A DNA stretch of 13,881 nt from Leptolyngbyaceae cyanobacterium CSSed165cm_216 (GCA_007135385.1 SLIY01000055.1:1-13881); one strand, 5' to 3'; shown: positions 1-7,006, counted from the first letter of the stretch. Program-made: numbers and translations. The notes: a model not told the origin generated them from the sequence alone.

Positions 1-1
1 A

Positions 2-178
2 GAGCAAATTCAAGCGGAGATTGGCACCCGCCGTGCCGAAGCGGAGCGCCGGGTTAGGGCCGAAGCCTGGAAGTCAGGCATACGCATTTCGATCACTAGC
101 CTGTTGTTAACCGTTGGTTTTAGCATCATTGGCTGGACGGGGCTGAAACGATTATTAGCCTTGACCAGAGCGGCTTAG
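2..178 (+). CDS. C-terminal end of a coiled-coil, single-TM protein (5' truncated)
   Basis: An open frame runs from the window edge to TAG at 176-178, giving 58 residues of a protein whose start lies outside. The first part (EQIQAEIGTRRAEAERRVRAEA) is highly charged and rich in Glu, Arg and Ala, as in a coiled-coil helix. It is followed by a hydrophobic stretch (ITSLLLTVGFSIIGWTGL) that should be one membrane helix, then a short basic tail. The topology suggests a tail-anchored or bitopic membrane protein with its coiled coil on one side. The family cannot be named from this fragment. It converges on the SWIM gene with only 13 bases between the two stops and no terminator hairpin there. The frame is convincing because of its composition and clean stop; the function is unknown. 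Confidence 0.6.
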   Translation, partial: EQIQAEIGTRRAEAERRVRAEAWKSGIRISITSLLLTVGFSIIGWTGLKRLLALTRAA

Positions 179-191
179 GAGGATATTACCC

Positions 192-1022
192 CTACCCCAA
201 GGCCTTGACCATGGCCTGTTGGGCGGCTGTTTGGTAAACTTCCTGTAAATGACCCATGACCGCGGGAGCATCGTCTGGCGGCAGCGGAATCTTGCCCAAC
301 ACATCTAGCACCGTCGTGTCCGCTGGGGTAATCACCACCAAATCGGCATCCAGGGGTAGGTCATAGGTCCAAAACTGGGACAAGTTGGGCCTCCGGTTAT
401 CTTCCCCGCTATCAACAGGAGTATCTTGCGCCGCCTGATCCAGGGCTGTCACCGGGGCTGAGGCACTGATCTGCCGCTTTTGGCGCAGTGCCTCCAGAAT
501 GTTGTCTCGACTGCGCCCCCGCAAGCGAAATAACACGAATGGGTCTTCTCGGAAAAAATCTCCCAGTTGGTAGTACACTGCCGCGATGTGTTTGCAGGGG
601 TTTTTAGGATCAGGGCAGCTGCACTTTGAGTGCACCTCTGACAGGTTGAAAGGGTAAAGGCTGAGTCCGTTGGCGGTAAAGACGGCCTCAATTTCCTCTG
701 GCATGTCCCCCGCTAGCAGTTGAGCGGAATACAGGGCCTGCTCTGAGAGGGAATCGATCACATAGTTCCAGTCTTCATCACTAAAGGCATCCAGCCAGAT
801 GGACAGTTTGTAGGGTTCATCAGCGGTGCCCTGCACCAGGGCTGTCACCTTAGAGCCTTTGTACTCCAGACTGAGAATGTTACCTTCTCGGGCGTAGATC
901 CGGCCCCGTTCTAACCGCTTTTTGAAGCGATAGGAGTTTAGCAGGTCGATCCAGCGTTGTACCCACCAGGCTTCTTCTTCCAGAGTATAGGCGGGGCTGC
1001 CAGCGGCTTGATAACTGGTCAT
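192..1022 (-). CDS. SWIM zinc-finger family protein
   Basis: This 276-residue protein has a SWIM-type zinc motif: Cys134-x-Cys136, then Cys143-x-His145 (KCSCPDPKNPCKHI). The N-terminal part (residues 15-130) resembles the usual bacterial arrangement, with an aromatic WW-W segment, the sequence RGRIYAREG and a beta-rich domain. The SWIM motif follows, then an FFREDPFVLFRLRG segment. SWIM domains bind zinc and are thought to contact DNA or protein partners; bacterial members often sit beside SNF2-type helicases, but none is visible here. The frame is open back to 1316. I chose the ATG at 1022 because the 98 codons upstream encode low-complexity Pro/Ser/Arg sequence that is simply the translation of the intergenic repeat. 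No strong Shine-Dalgarno site precedes 1022. The last 90 residues look weakly conserved. The family is secure; the cellular role is not known. Confidence 0.85.
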   Translation of the reverse strand: MTSYQAAGSPAYTLEEEAWWVQRWIDLLNSYRFKKRLERGRIYAREGNILSLEYKGSKVTALVQGTADEPYKLSIWLDAFSDEDWNYVIDSLSEQALYSAQLLAGDMPEEIEAVFTANGLSLYPFNLSEVHSKCSCPDPKNPCKHIAAVYYQLGDFFREDPFVLFRLRGRSRDNILEALRQKRQISASAPVTALDQAAQDTPVDSGEDNRRPNLSQFWTYDLPLDADLVVITPADTTVLDVLGKIPLPPDDAPAVMGHLQEVYQTAAQQAMVKALG

Positions 1023-1067
1023 ATCTGGCTCAGGGCAATAGTGACTATGCCTTACTTTAGCGTAGGT

Positions 1068-1096
1068 GGGGATTTGGGGGAGTGGGGGAGATGGGG
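1068..1096 (+). other. Putative G-quadruplex motif
   Basis: Four G-runs of 4, 5, 5 and 4 bases lie at 1068-1071, 1076-1080, 1084-1088 and 1093-1096, with loops of 4, 3 and 4 bases. This meets the usual criterion for a stable intramolecular G-quadruplex on the plus strand. It sits 46-74 bases upstream of the SWIM start, on the template strand for that gene. G-rich runs of this type (GGGGAGTGGGGGAGATGGGG) also recur as simple intergenic repeats in cyanobacteria, so it may be a repeat rather than a dedicated regulator. Confidence 0.6.
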
Positions 1097-1140
1097 AGCC
1101 TGTCCTGTTCACGTTCGCAGGAAAAGCGTTCCGAGGAAAA

Positions 1141-1190
1141 GCGACTCCGCAGGAGTAACGGAGTCGTTGGCGGAGCCTCCCCGGCGGGGA
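1141..1190. repeat. REP-like palindromic repeat, diverged copy
   Basis: An 8-bp perfect stem CGACTCCG (1142-1149) / CGGAGTCG (1159-1166) is followed after GTT-GGCGGAGCC by a small palindrome TCCCC-GGC-GGGGA (1178-1190). The order (stem, CGTT, GC-rich spacer, small palindrome) matches the right half of the larger element at 9990-10089, where the stem is CGACTTCGCTCA and the palindrome TCTCCC-GAA-GGGAGA. The two look like members of one dispersed palindromic repeat family, of a kind common between cyanobacterial genes. Confidence 0.55.
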
Positions 1191-1362
1191 AAGGGATGGG
1201 GAGGCAGGGGCAGATCTGGGTGTCCGCCCTGGGGAGATACCCAAAAATCCCCATAAATGTCTTCTTTGAGTGCTTTTAAGAAATATCTCTGCTGTAGGCT
1301 CATAATGACTTGGCATGTGCCTCTTAACAGCAGCCTGGATGAAAGATAACCCTCAAAACCAG

Positions 1363-2226
1363 ATGAAACTATCGCAGCTACGGATTTTGGTAGCTGTGGC
1401 TGACCAAGACACCTTTAGTGAAGCGGCCCTGTATTTAGAGATGTCTCAGTCGGCAGTGAGCCATAGTATTTCGGCCCTAGAGGAGCATTTGGGCGTGGTG
1501 CTATTTTTGCGAGGACGTCATGGGGCCAAATTAACCCCAGTAGGGGAGCGGATTGTCAATCATGCCCGCGTAATGTTGCAGCATGCGGAGGCGATTGCCC
1601 AAGAGGCAGACTTGGCCCGGGGGCTGAAGGGTGGCCAGGTGCGAGTGGCCTCGTTTCGTAGTATTGCGATTCATTTGCTGCCGGATGCGATCGCTAAATT
1701 TTCCCAGCGCTATCCAGAAATTGCGGTTAACCTCAGCGAGCACGACAATTATCGCCAAGTCGAAAAGGCGCTGCGGGAAGGTCGAGCGGACATTGGCTTC
1801 ACCATTTTGCCGACTGACGACGACCTGCAAACTTGGCAGATTTTAGAAAATGAATATGTGGCTCTGTTCCCCCCCAGCTTTAAGCTACCGGGGCAGCAGC
1901 TAACTTGGGCCGATTTGGCCAACCACAGCATGATCATGCCCCCAGCCGATCGGATCATGATGCGAGATGTCTACGACCACATCCAATCCTTGGGCCACAA
2001 GCTGAATGTGATTTCAGAGGTGGAGACCGACACCACCATTGTTAATCTAGTGGCCCAGGGACTGGGGGCAACGGTCTTACCCCGCCTCGCTGCAGAGCCG
2101 ATTCCGCCCCAGGTGCAGGTATTTTCGCTGCCGGTCCCACTGATGCGGATGATTGGAGTGGCCGTGTTGGCCGATGCCCTGCACACCCCTGCCATTTATG
2201 CCTTTTTAGATGTGCTGAAAACTTGA
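1363..2226 (+). CDS. LysR-family transcriptional regulator
   Basis: The 287-residue protein has a LysR winged helix-turn-helix at residues 1-60 (MKLSQLRILVAVAD, then SEAALYLEMSQSAVSHSISALE and LTPVGERI). An effector-binding domain of the periplasmic-binding-protein fold covers about residues 88-285, with the typical opening GGQVRVASFRSIAIHLLP and the late motif LVAQGLGATVLPR. LysR proteins bind a small coinducer and usually activate a nearby, often divergent, gene and repress themselves. The divergent neighbour here is the SWIM gene, about 340 bases away; regulation of it is only an inference. The frame also has ATGs at 1315 and 1339. I prefer 1363 because the LysR domain conventionally begins at MKLSQLR, but no start has a clear Shine-Dalgarno site. 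The coinducer is unknown. Confidence 0.9.
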   Translation: MKLSQLRILVAVADQDTFSEAALYLEMSQSAVSHSISALEEHLGVVLFLRGRHGAKLTPVGERIVNHARVMLQHAEAIAQEADLARGLKGGQVRVASFRSIAIHLLPDAIAKFSQRYPEIAVNLSEHDNYRQVEKALREGRADIGFTILPTDDDLQTWQILENEYVALFPPSFKLPGQQLTWADLANHSMIMPPADRIMMRDVYDHIQSLGHKLNVISEVETDTTIVNLVAQGLGATVLPRLAAEPIPPQVQVFSLPVPLMRMIGVAVLADALHTPAIYAFLDVLKT

Positions 2227-2243
2227 GGCCAGGGTGATTGGTG

Positions 2244-2262
2244 ATGGGATCTGGCTTCCCAT
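2244..2262. other. Small hairpin between convergent genes
   Basis: ATGGGA (2244-2249) and TCCCAT (2257-2262) form a 6-bp perfect stem with a 7-base loop, 18 bases after the LysR stop and in the 113-bp gap before the end of the convergent gene at 2340. It could help end LysR transcripts, but no T-run follows, so it is not a classical intrinsic terminator. The rest of the gap holds a second, weaker G-rich run (2265-2285). Confidence 0.25.
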
Positions 2263-2339
2263 AGGGGAGGAGGAATGGGGAAGAGTTCTGCTACGCACGG
2301 GCTCCTGCCTGTCGCGATATCCCCATGATCGCCGTATCC

Positions 2340-3596
2340 TCACAGAGAATCAAAGTGGGGGGGAGGGGCAACCACTGAAAAATAGCCAATTCTGCGCGCG
2401 TTCATCACTAAGGCAAGATTGACATGGTCGAAGAAATGCACCACCCAGGCCACCGTTTGAATCCGGCTGGTTTCGAAATGGCGGTACAGGTAGCCTAGCT
2501 TCTTCTCCAGATCAAACCGCACCATCGGACAGGCCAGCAAGAGGTGCAATAACACCTTGGTGATGGCCATGGCCCCTGACTTATCAATGTACTGCTGAAA
2601 CCGCAGCACATTGGAGGTATTAAAATCCGGCAGAAAAACCGCATCAAGCAGGCGGGTAAAAAGGTTGATTACCGTGCTAACGGCCATCACAGCCTGCTCG
2701 TCGATCGTGCCCATGGCCCGAAACAGGTCTCGGTGTAGCTTGTCTCTGGTTTGCTGGGGTAGAGGATCAATCAGTGCCCTGAGAAATGTCTGAATCAAGG
2801 GACGGCAATGGCTGTATCGGACCGTTGGTTGGATTTGATCGTCTAGGGCCAAGGCTGGGGCCGCGCCGCCGCGCCGCTGACGGGGATGGTACTCAATGAG
2901 CCCTTGCTCGAACTCGGCCAGGGGCAAGCGGGTGGGGTTGACCAGGTTGTCGGCTCCCTGTAACCGCAGCCGACGGTACTCCCCTACAGCCCGGAACATG
3001 TCCTCCAATTTGGCCACCTGCTTGTACCCTAGGCCACTCTGGCGAGGGTCGTCGTAAACCCCTTGCTCCAGTGCTTCAATATCTGGGGTGCGGGTCGTCG
3101 AGCAATAGAGGTAGAAATAGTCGGCCAAATAATCTGCCAGGGTGCCGCGATCGCCCCTTGGTTTAGCCCGCCGCTGACCGTAAGCCCCCAGCCGCATCTG
3201 TCGGTGCAGACAGTCGCCATAATCCCCCTGATTAAACGCTTGCAACCGTCGCCTTAGTAAGCGGGTCAGCGGGTCCTGGGCTGCCGGGTCAGGTAAATCG
3301 TTGAGTTGGGCAACCAGCCGTTCTAGATAGGGCGTCATCTCCCCATCTAGATGCCAGGGGTTGCAAATGGTATAAAACGAGCGATTCAGGAAGCGCAATC
3401 CCTCGTCCTGCTTAAACCCCTCGGAGCGAATAACGTCATCGAGGCTAGCCACGACATCAGGCCGACCCACCGCTACCCGCCTGTACAGCAAATCGTAAAA
3501 CGCATCAAGGGCTGGCTGGGCAGGAACATGGCGGGCCAACCCACCAATGTAATCATAAACTGTGTCTTTGGCCTGGTCTAGGTGCTTAGACGACAT
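2340..3596 (-). CDS. Conserved-looking protein of unknown function, 418 residues
   Basis: I do not recognise this family. The protein appears soluble and mostly alpha-helical, without signal peptide or membrane helix. It opens with SSKHLDQAKDTVYDYIGGLARHVP, has a charged Arg-rich middle (RRLQAFNQGDYGDCLHRQMRLGAYGQRR) and an aromatic segment (LADYFYLYCSTTRTPDIEALEQGVYDD), and ends with a helical domain (LFRAMGTIDEQAVMAVSTVINL and HLLLACPMVRFDLEKKLGYLYRHFE). No nucleotide-binding or metal motif is obvious. The frame starts with TTG at 3632, but the ATG at 3596 is better: AGGGGG lies 6 bases before it. It follows the STAND gene on the same strand after 158 bases, so co-transcription is possible but unproven. 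An operator-like dyad lies just upstream. The consistent codon use across the whole length supports a real gene. Confidence 0.8.
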   Translation of the reverse strand: MSSKHLDQAKDTVYDYIGGLARHVPAQPALDAFYDLLYRRVAVGRPDVVASLDDVIRSEGFKQDEGLRFLNRSFYTICNPWHLDGEMTPYLERLVAQLNDLPDPAAQDPLTRLLRRRLQAFNQGDYGDCLHRQMRLGAYGQRRAKPRGDRGTLADYLADYFYLYCSTTRTPDIEALEQGVYDDPRQSGLGYKQVAKLEDMFRAVGEYRRLRLQGADNLVNPTRLPLAEFEQGLIEYHPRQRRGGAAPALALDDQIQPTVRYSHCRPLIQTFLRALIDPLPQQTRDKLHRDLFRAMGTIDEQAVMAVSTVINLFTRLLDAVFLPDFNTSNVLRFQQYIDKSGAMAITKVLLHLLLACPMVRFDLEKKLGYLYRHFETSRIQTVAWVVHFFDHVNLALVMNARRIGYFSVVAPPPHFDSL

Positions 3597-3618
3597 ACCC
3601 AGCCCCCTATAATTGGGA

Positions 3619-3632
3619 TTGACTTGAGTCAA
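3619..3632 (-). promoter_or_regulatory. Operator-like inverted repeat before the 418-residue gene
   Basis: On the minus strand TTGACT-CA-AGTCAA is a perfect 6-bp inverted repeat, 22-35 bases upstream of the ATG at 3596. TTGACT also resembles a -35 box, with TATAGG 15 bases downstream as a poor -10 candidate. A repressor or activator site overlapping the promoter would fit, but a TSS this close to the ATG would cut into the ribosome-binding site, so the promoter reading is weak. Confidence 0.3.
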
Positions 3633-3754
3633 TGCTTAGGCGATTAGAATTTAATGAAGATTTATCTTTTAGCTTAGCAGAGGCTACATGAGTAGTACAA
3701 AAATATGTTCCTGGCATTTGCCTCTTCCCTGACATTCCCCCTGGCCGCCCTGGC

Positions 3755-6403
3755 TTATAGGACAGCGTTATAACTGCGCCAGTAGGCCTGTTCAGGAGCG
3801 GTTAAGCCTTGGCATCCGACCAGTTGAATGTCCACCTCGGGATCAGCCCTGGGGGGATGGGCCGTCAGTTCCCAACAGATTTGCTGAGCGTTCACATCCC
3901 AAATCCTGACCGTGTGGGGTTGATTTGGTCGTTTGGCCCCCAGGGTAAGCAGCCACTGGCCATCATTACTCAGGGCTATGGCGTTAATTAAGCCCTTGTC
4001 ATTGATCGCAATACTGCGATTGAGGCTAGCCATCGCCCTGATCTCGATCGCCTCGGTATTCCGAGTGGCCAGGTGGTCCCCATTGGGACTGAACTGTAAT
4101 AGGGTAATTTGCCGCTGGCTAGGTAGGGGCTGGGTGGTGCCGTCTGCCCAACGCAGTAGCCAGTCACGACCCACATAGGCGGCGGCTACAGGCTGGCTAT
4201 ATTGCCAAGTGAGACCAAAGAAAATGTAGCGCTCAGGGCGAATTTCCCAGGGGTCCGATTCAGGGTCGCGCAGGTTCCAAACTAAGATGCGATCGCCATA
4301 GCCACGGCTGACCAATTGATCGCTATAGGGCTCTGGGTTGGCCACCAGCTCTTGCACCCGACCAGCATGGCGGCGCAGCTCAAGGGTTTGATCCGTCAGC
4401 TCAGACCACAGGACAATTCCGCCATCTTGTAGCCCCACCGCCACATAGTCATCCCGACAACAGGTGAGGCTAGTGACTGGGGCAGTTACCGTCATCACCG
4501 GAATCGGTTGGCTCTGGGCATCCCCCAACCACCAACGGTAGACATGGTGCCCCGATATAATTGCCACCATGTCGGCCCCCCCAAAGGCCAATTTAGCCAC
4601 ACTGGGGGCATGGTCTTCCCTGGGCAATTGGGCAAAGCGATAAAGCTCAAAGCCCTGGCCACGGCGCTGCCAGCAGAGTAGCCGCCCGGCTTGATCACCA
4701 ATGGCCACGGTTTGGCCATCGGGGGCCATTGCCGCTGCCAAAGCCCCATGTAGAGGCAATGGCAGCACGGTATGTTCAATCGAGCAATCGGTTAAGTTCA
4801 TCCCCTGGGGAGCGGCCACCCCCAGATCAGCATGGCTGATGGTTAGCCCTTGCACCTGCAGGTCAGCCAGGGGCACCTGCAGGGCCACTGCCATGTTGAG
4901 CAAATTACCGACAGTGTAGGGGCGGCTCTGATGGGGGTGAGCGCGAGACTTGGCCAGCATAGCGTTGAGCTTGTCTTTGCGGTACTGGATTGTCCAAGAT
5001 TGACGGTGGATCTCCGCCAGGTGGTCGGCCAAGGGGTAAAGCACATACTGCCATTGCCGTCGCCGTCGCCAAAACGGGGCCTGGGGTAAAACTAGCGGGT
5101 GGTTCCCTAGAAGCTGAATGTCTTCGTTATGCAGGGCAACGGCTAGGCGCTTAGAGAGATAGTGCTGCGCCACATGGCACAGCCACTGGGTTTGGATGAA
5201 ATGGACCCCGGCGGCATCGGTATCAATCAAGCCCCGGGTCTTTAAGGATTGGATGATCGGTCGCCAGGACCTCGCCCCCTGGCCAGGGGGATTGAGGGCG
5301 TCGGATTGCCACCGGATAGCCACGTCAGGATAGAGTAGCAGCCACCCCAACAACTGACGTTCGACCTCGGTCAGATCCTCCCAAGCCTCCTGCCAAAGCT
5401 GATCATCGGCATCGGCAACCGCCAGGGGATAGCGGAGGAACTCGGCCAGACTGCGATCGCCTAAGGTCAAAATTTTGTGGGCGGCCGCCATTAATACCCC
5501 GGGGCTATAGCCACAGAACTGGGCCAGTTGACTTAATTGCGGTGATGGATAGTCCCTGAGTCCCCGCTGCTGTAATAAGGCGATCGCCGCCCTGGCCGTC
5601 ACCCCTCGCAAGGGATGGTGAAACAGCATATCGTGACTGGTGCACAGGCATTGGGGCGGCACCCGGCAGACTAACAGCACACAACTGCGCCAGTTGTGTC
5701 GGTCTAATAAGATGCGCAACCACTGTTCATAGCCCGTAGACTCTGGCTTGAAGCGCCCCCCCAAGGCCTCCGGCTGATGGAGTACTTCTGTTTTTTCAAT
5801 CACCAGCAGCAGTTTGCGGGTTTCGAGCAGGTGCATTAAGCCAGCGGTGGCCGTAAGACCGTCCGACGCATGGGCTAACCCCAGGTGGTTGATTACCTGC
5901 TGGTATAGATCGTCAAGGGTGGGCAGAGTGCTGGCATGGCACCAGATGGGGGCTTCAAAGGTCTCTACCGTTTGCAATTGCTGACAGAGGCGACTGACCA
6001 GGTAGGTTTTGCCAATTCGGGGAGGGCCTGATAGACACAACAGACGACGGCCTTCAACATTAAACGCGTCGAGCAACCGTTGCAGATCTGCTTCACGGCC
6101 AAACAGCGGATCTTGCTCAAGGGCGATTTCCCGCTCATACCAGTCTCGCACCACCTGTCCACAGGTGGTTTTTTTAACCCGACGACCCAGGACAGCCTGG
6201 ACCAGGCCAAACAGTTTAGAGCCCGCATCCCGTAAAGAGTTGGCTGTATAGCCGTTGCGCGCGGCCATGTCTTTGTATTTGCAACGGGGGTCAAGTAGAC
6301 AGGCGGCCAACACAGCTCTCTGGGAATCGGTTAATCCCGTCTGGCCCTGATTGAGTAAATGTCGGTTAAATCCATTGATAATGTCTTCAATGTCTGGCTC
6401 CAT
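3755..6403 (-). CDS. STAND NTPase with vMAP-N-like head and degenerate WD40 propeller
   Basis: The 882-residue protein is a signal-transduction ATPase of the STAND class. Residues 1-90 resemble the N-terminal helical domain of vWA-MoxR-associated proteins (LTDSQRAVLAACLLDPRCKYKDM, then SLRDAGSKLFGLVQAVLG). An NTPase domain follows: FGRE at 101-104, Walker A GPPRIGKT at 126-133, a Walker-B-like strand LLLVIEK (198-204) in which Glu replaces the usual Asp, an arginine after LLVC (247) and the GxP-like GYSPG (299-303). A winged-helix region lies around 340-420, then the linker NLLNMAVALQVPLADLQVQGLT typical of cyanobacterial NB-ARC/WD40 proteins. Roughly seven degenerate WD40-type blades fill 545-880 (AMAPDGQTVAIGDQAGRLLCW ... 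VRIWDV). Such proteins are ATP-driven switches whose propeller senses a ligand or partner; some STAND proteins act in phage defence, but nothing here shows that. The ATG at 6403 lacks a strong Shine-Dalgarno site. Confidence 0.85.
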   Translation of the reverse strand: MEPDIEDIINGFNRHLLNQGQTGLTDSQRAVLAACLLDPRCKYKDMAARNGYTANSLRDAGSKLFGLVQAVLGRRVKKTTCGQVVRDWYEREIALEQDPLFGREADLQRLLDAFNVEGRRLLCLSGPPRIGKTYLVSRLCQQLQTVETFEAPIWCHASTLPTLDDLYQQVINHLGLAHASDGLTATAGLMHLLETRKLLLVIEKTEVLHQPEALGGRFKPESTGYEQWLRILLDRHNWRSCVLLVCRVPPQCLCTSHDMLFHHPLRGVTARAAIALLQQRGLRDYPSPQLSQLAQFCGYSPGVLMAAAHKILTLGDRSLAEFLRYPLAVADADDQLWQEAWEDLTEVERQLLGWLLLYPDVAIRWQSDALNPPGQGARSWRPIIQSLKTRGLIDTDAAGVHFIQTQWLCHVAQHYLSKRLAVALHNEDIQLLGNHPLVLPQAPFWRRRRQWQYVLYPLADHLAEIHRQSWTIQYRKDKLNAMLAKSRAHPHQSRPYTVGNLLNMAVALQVPLADLQVQGLTISHADLGVAAPQGMNLTDCSIEHTVLPLPLHGALAAAMAPDGQTVAIGDQAGRLLCWQRRGQGFELYRFAQLPREDHAPSVAKLAFGGADMVAIISGHHVYRWWLGDAQSQPIPVMTVTAPVTSLTCCRDDYVAVGLQDGGIVLWSELTDQTLELRRHAGRVQELVANPEPYSDQLVSRGYGDRILVWNLRDPESDPWEIRPERYIFFGLTWQYSQPVAAAYVGRDWLLRWADGTTQPLPSQRQITLLQFSPNGDHLATRNTEAIEIRAMASLNRSIAINDKGLINAIALSNDGQWLLTLGAKRPNQPHTVRIWDVNAQQICWELTAHPPRADPEVDIQLVGCQGLTAPEQAYWRSYNAVL

Positions 6404-6410
6404 AGGGCTC

Positions 6411-6428
6411 GGGTAGATGCATCTGCCC
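6411..6428. promoter_or_regulatory. 18-bp palindrome just upstream of the STAND gene
   Basis: GGGTAGATGCATCTGCCC is an 18-bp palindrome with one mismatched pair; the central AGATGCATCT is perfect. It ends 8 bases before the STAND start codon at 6403, where a bound protein or an RNA hairpin would directly affect expression. No matching copy was noticed elsewhere in the window. A repressor operator or a translation-blocking stem are both possible. Confidence 0.4.
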
Positions 6429-6541
6429 TAATTTAAAGCCAAGCTGTCTTAAATTTCCTTTCAGAAAACTGACATTGAACTGGCAGTGAACAGATATTTT
6501 TTAGTCAATAACTGATTTTTGAGCCCCTAAACTTGCAAAAA

Positions 6542-6570
6542 CTGACAAACCACGTCGAAAAGTGTATTTC
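6542..6570 (+). promoter_or_regulatory. Weak promoter candidate for the 6701-7240 gene pair
   Basis: CTGACA (6542-6547) and TATTTC (6565-6570) have the 17-base spacing of a sigma-70-type promoter. The -35 box is good and the -10 box poor. It would give a 5' leader of about 120 bases that includes the TGACC dyad and other short inverted repeats. The rest of the AT-rich 297-base spacer (6404-6700) shows no gene. Confidence 0.2.
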
Positions 6571-6632
6571 AGACTACACAAAAGTCTCTGGAAAATGGCT
6601 GATAAATCGGCTACAAGGTACCCGCTAATTCG

Positions 6633-6646
6633 TGACCATAAGGTCA
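6633..6646. promoter_or_regulatory. TGACC-N4-GGTCA inverted repeat
   Basis: TGACC (6633-6637), ATAA, GGTCA (6642-6646) is a perfect 5-bp dyad about 55 bases before the start at 6701. It is followed by a palindrome CTGATCAG (6655-6662) and CAGAA-TT-TTCTG (6669-6680). The spacing suits a dimeric helix-turn-helix regulator, but no known cyanobacterial consensus such as NtcA GTA-N8-TAC is matched. Confidence 0.3.
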
Positions 6647-6700
6647 AAGCTCATCTGATCAGTACGAGCAGAATTTTCTGAAAACGTCTGGAGCGATGCC

Positions 6701-6991
6701 ATGACCCTGTTTACTTTTACCACGAACTCTGGGATCCCGACTGATTATGCAGCTCAGCTTTTAGCTGACCGTTGGCCCTCGTCCACCATGGTTAGCCATG
6801 CGGCTTACGTTACCTGCGATGTGCTACCGGGTAAAGGGGGGCGGTTGCACTATCTTGCCACCGAGTGGGGAGCCTATGCCGTAGACAACAGCTTTATTGC
6901 AGCGGGTACCCTGGTCAAGCCAATTGTGCGGCAGGGCAACACCTGGTTAGTGGCTGCCCTCGATCAAACCCCGCCCCAACAAGTCGCCTAG
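6701..6991 (+). CDS. Small protein of unknown function, 96 residues
   Basis: I do not recognise this protein. It has no signal peptide or membrane helix, begins TLFTFTTNSGIPTDYAAQLLADRWPSS and contains a central run GRLHYLATEWGAYAVDNSFIAAGTLV that looks like beta strands around a compact core; it ends with TWLVAALDQTPPQQVA. The start is supported by GGAG at 6690-6693, 7 bases before the ATG. The stop at 6989-6991 is followed 15 bases later by the start of the membrane-protein gene, and the ribosome-binding site of that gene begins right at this stop, so the two are very probably one operon. The small size and composition are compatible with a regulatory or accessory protein, but no function can be given. 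Confidence 0.7.
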   Translation: MTLFTFTTNSGIPTDYAAQLLADRWPSSTMVSHAAYVTCDVLPGKGGRLHYLATEWGAYAVDNSFIAAGTLVKPIVRQGNTWLVAALDQTPPQQVA

Positions 6992-6993
6992 GG

Positions 6994-6998
6994 GGAGG
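6994..6998 (+). promoter_or_regulatory. Strong Shine-Dalgarno site for the 77-residue gene
   Basis: GGAGG inside GGGGGAGGCG lies 8 bases before the ATG at 7007 and directly after the stop of the preceding gene. It fixes the start and supports translation from a shared transcript. Confidence 0.7.
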
Positions 6999-7006
6999 CG
7001 TAACCG

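Larger units (their letters stand above)
1023..1362. other. Divergent intergenic region, SWIM gene / LysR gene
   Basis: This spacer of about 340 bases carries the upstream sequences of both divergent genes. It contains a run of four G-tracts (1068-1096), a palindromic repeat (about 1141-1190) and an AT-richer part (1245-1310) where the LysR promoter probably lies; CATAAT at 1301-1306 could be a -10 box, but no good -35 box accompanies it. An imperfect dyad, GCTGT at about 1290 with ACAGC about 40 bases further on, flanks that box and could be a LysR binding site. The last point is speculative. Confidence 0.5.

Noticed and set aside
957..1279. Plus-strand frames of 65-99 codons in the SWIM/LysR spacer
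   Set aside because: They overlap the repeats and the SWIM 5' end, and their products are Gly/Arg/Trp-rich shadows without any domain.
1023..1316. N-terminal extension of the SWIM frame by 98 codons
   Set aside because: It translates the G-rich and palindromic repeats into low-complexity Pro/Ser/Arg sequence; the family-like part starts at the ATG at 1022.
3597..3632. TTG start adding 12 residues to the 418-residue protein
   Set aside because: The later ATG has AGGGGG at a good distance, and the TTG lies in an operator-like dyad.
6404..6700. NtcA-type site or non-coding RNA gene in the STAND/small-operon spacer
   Set aside because: No GTA-N8-TAC match and no tRNA-like or stable long structure was found; only short dyads are present.
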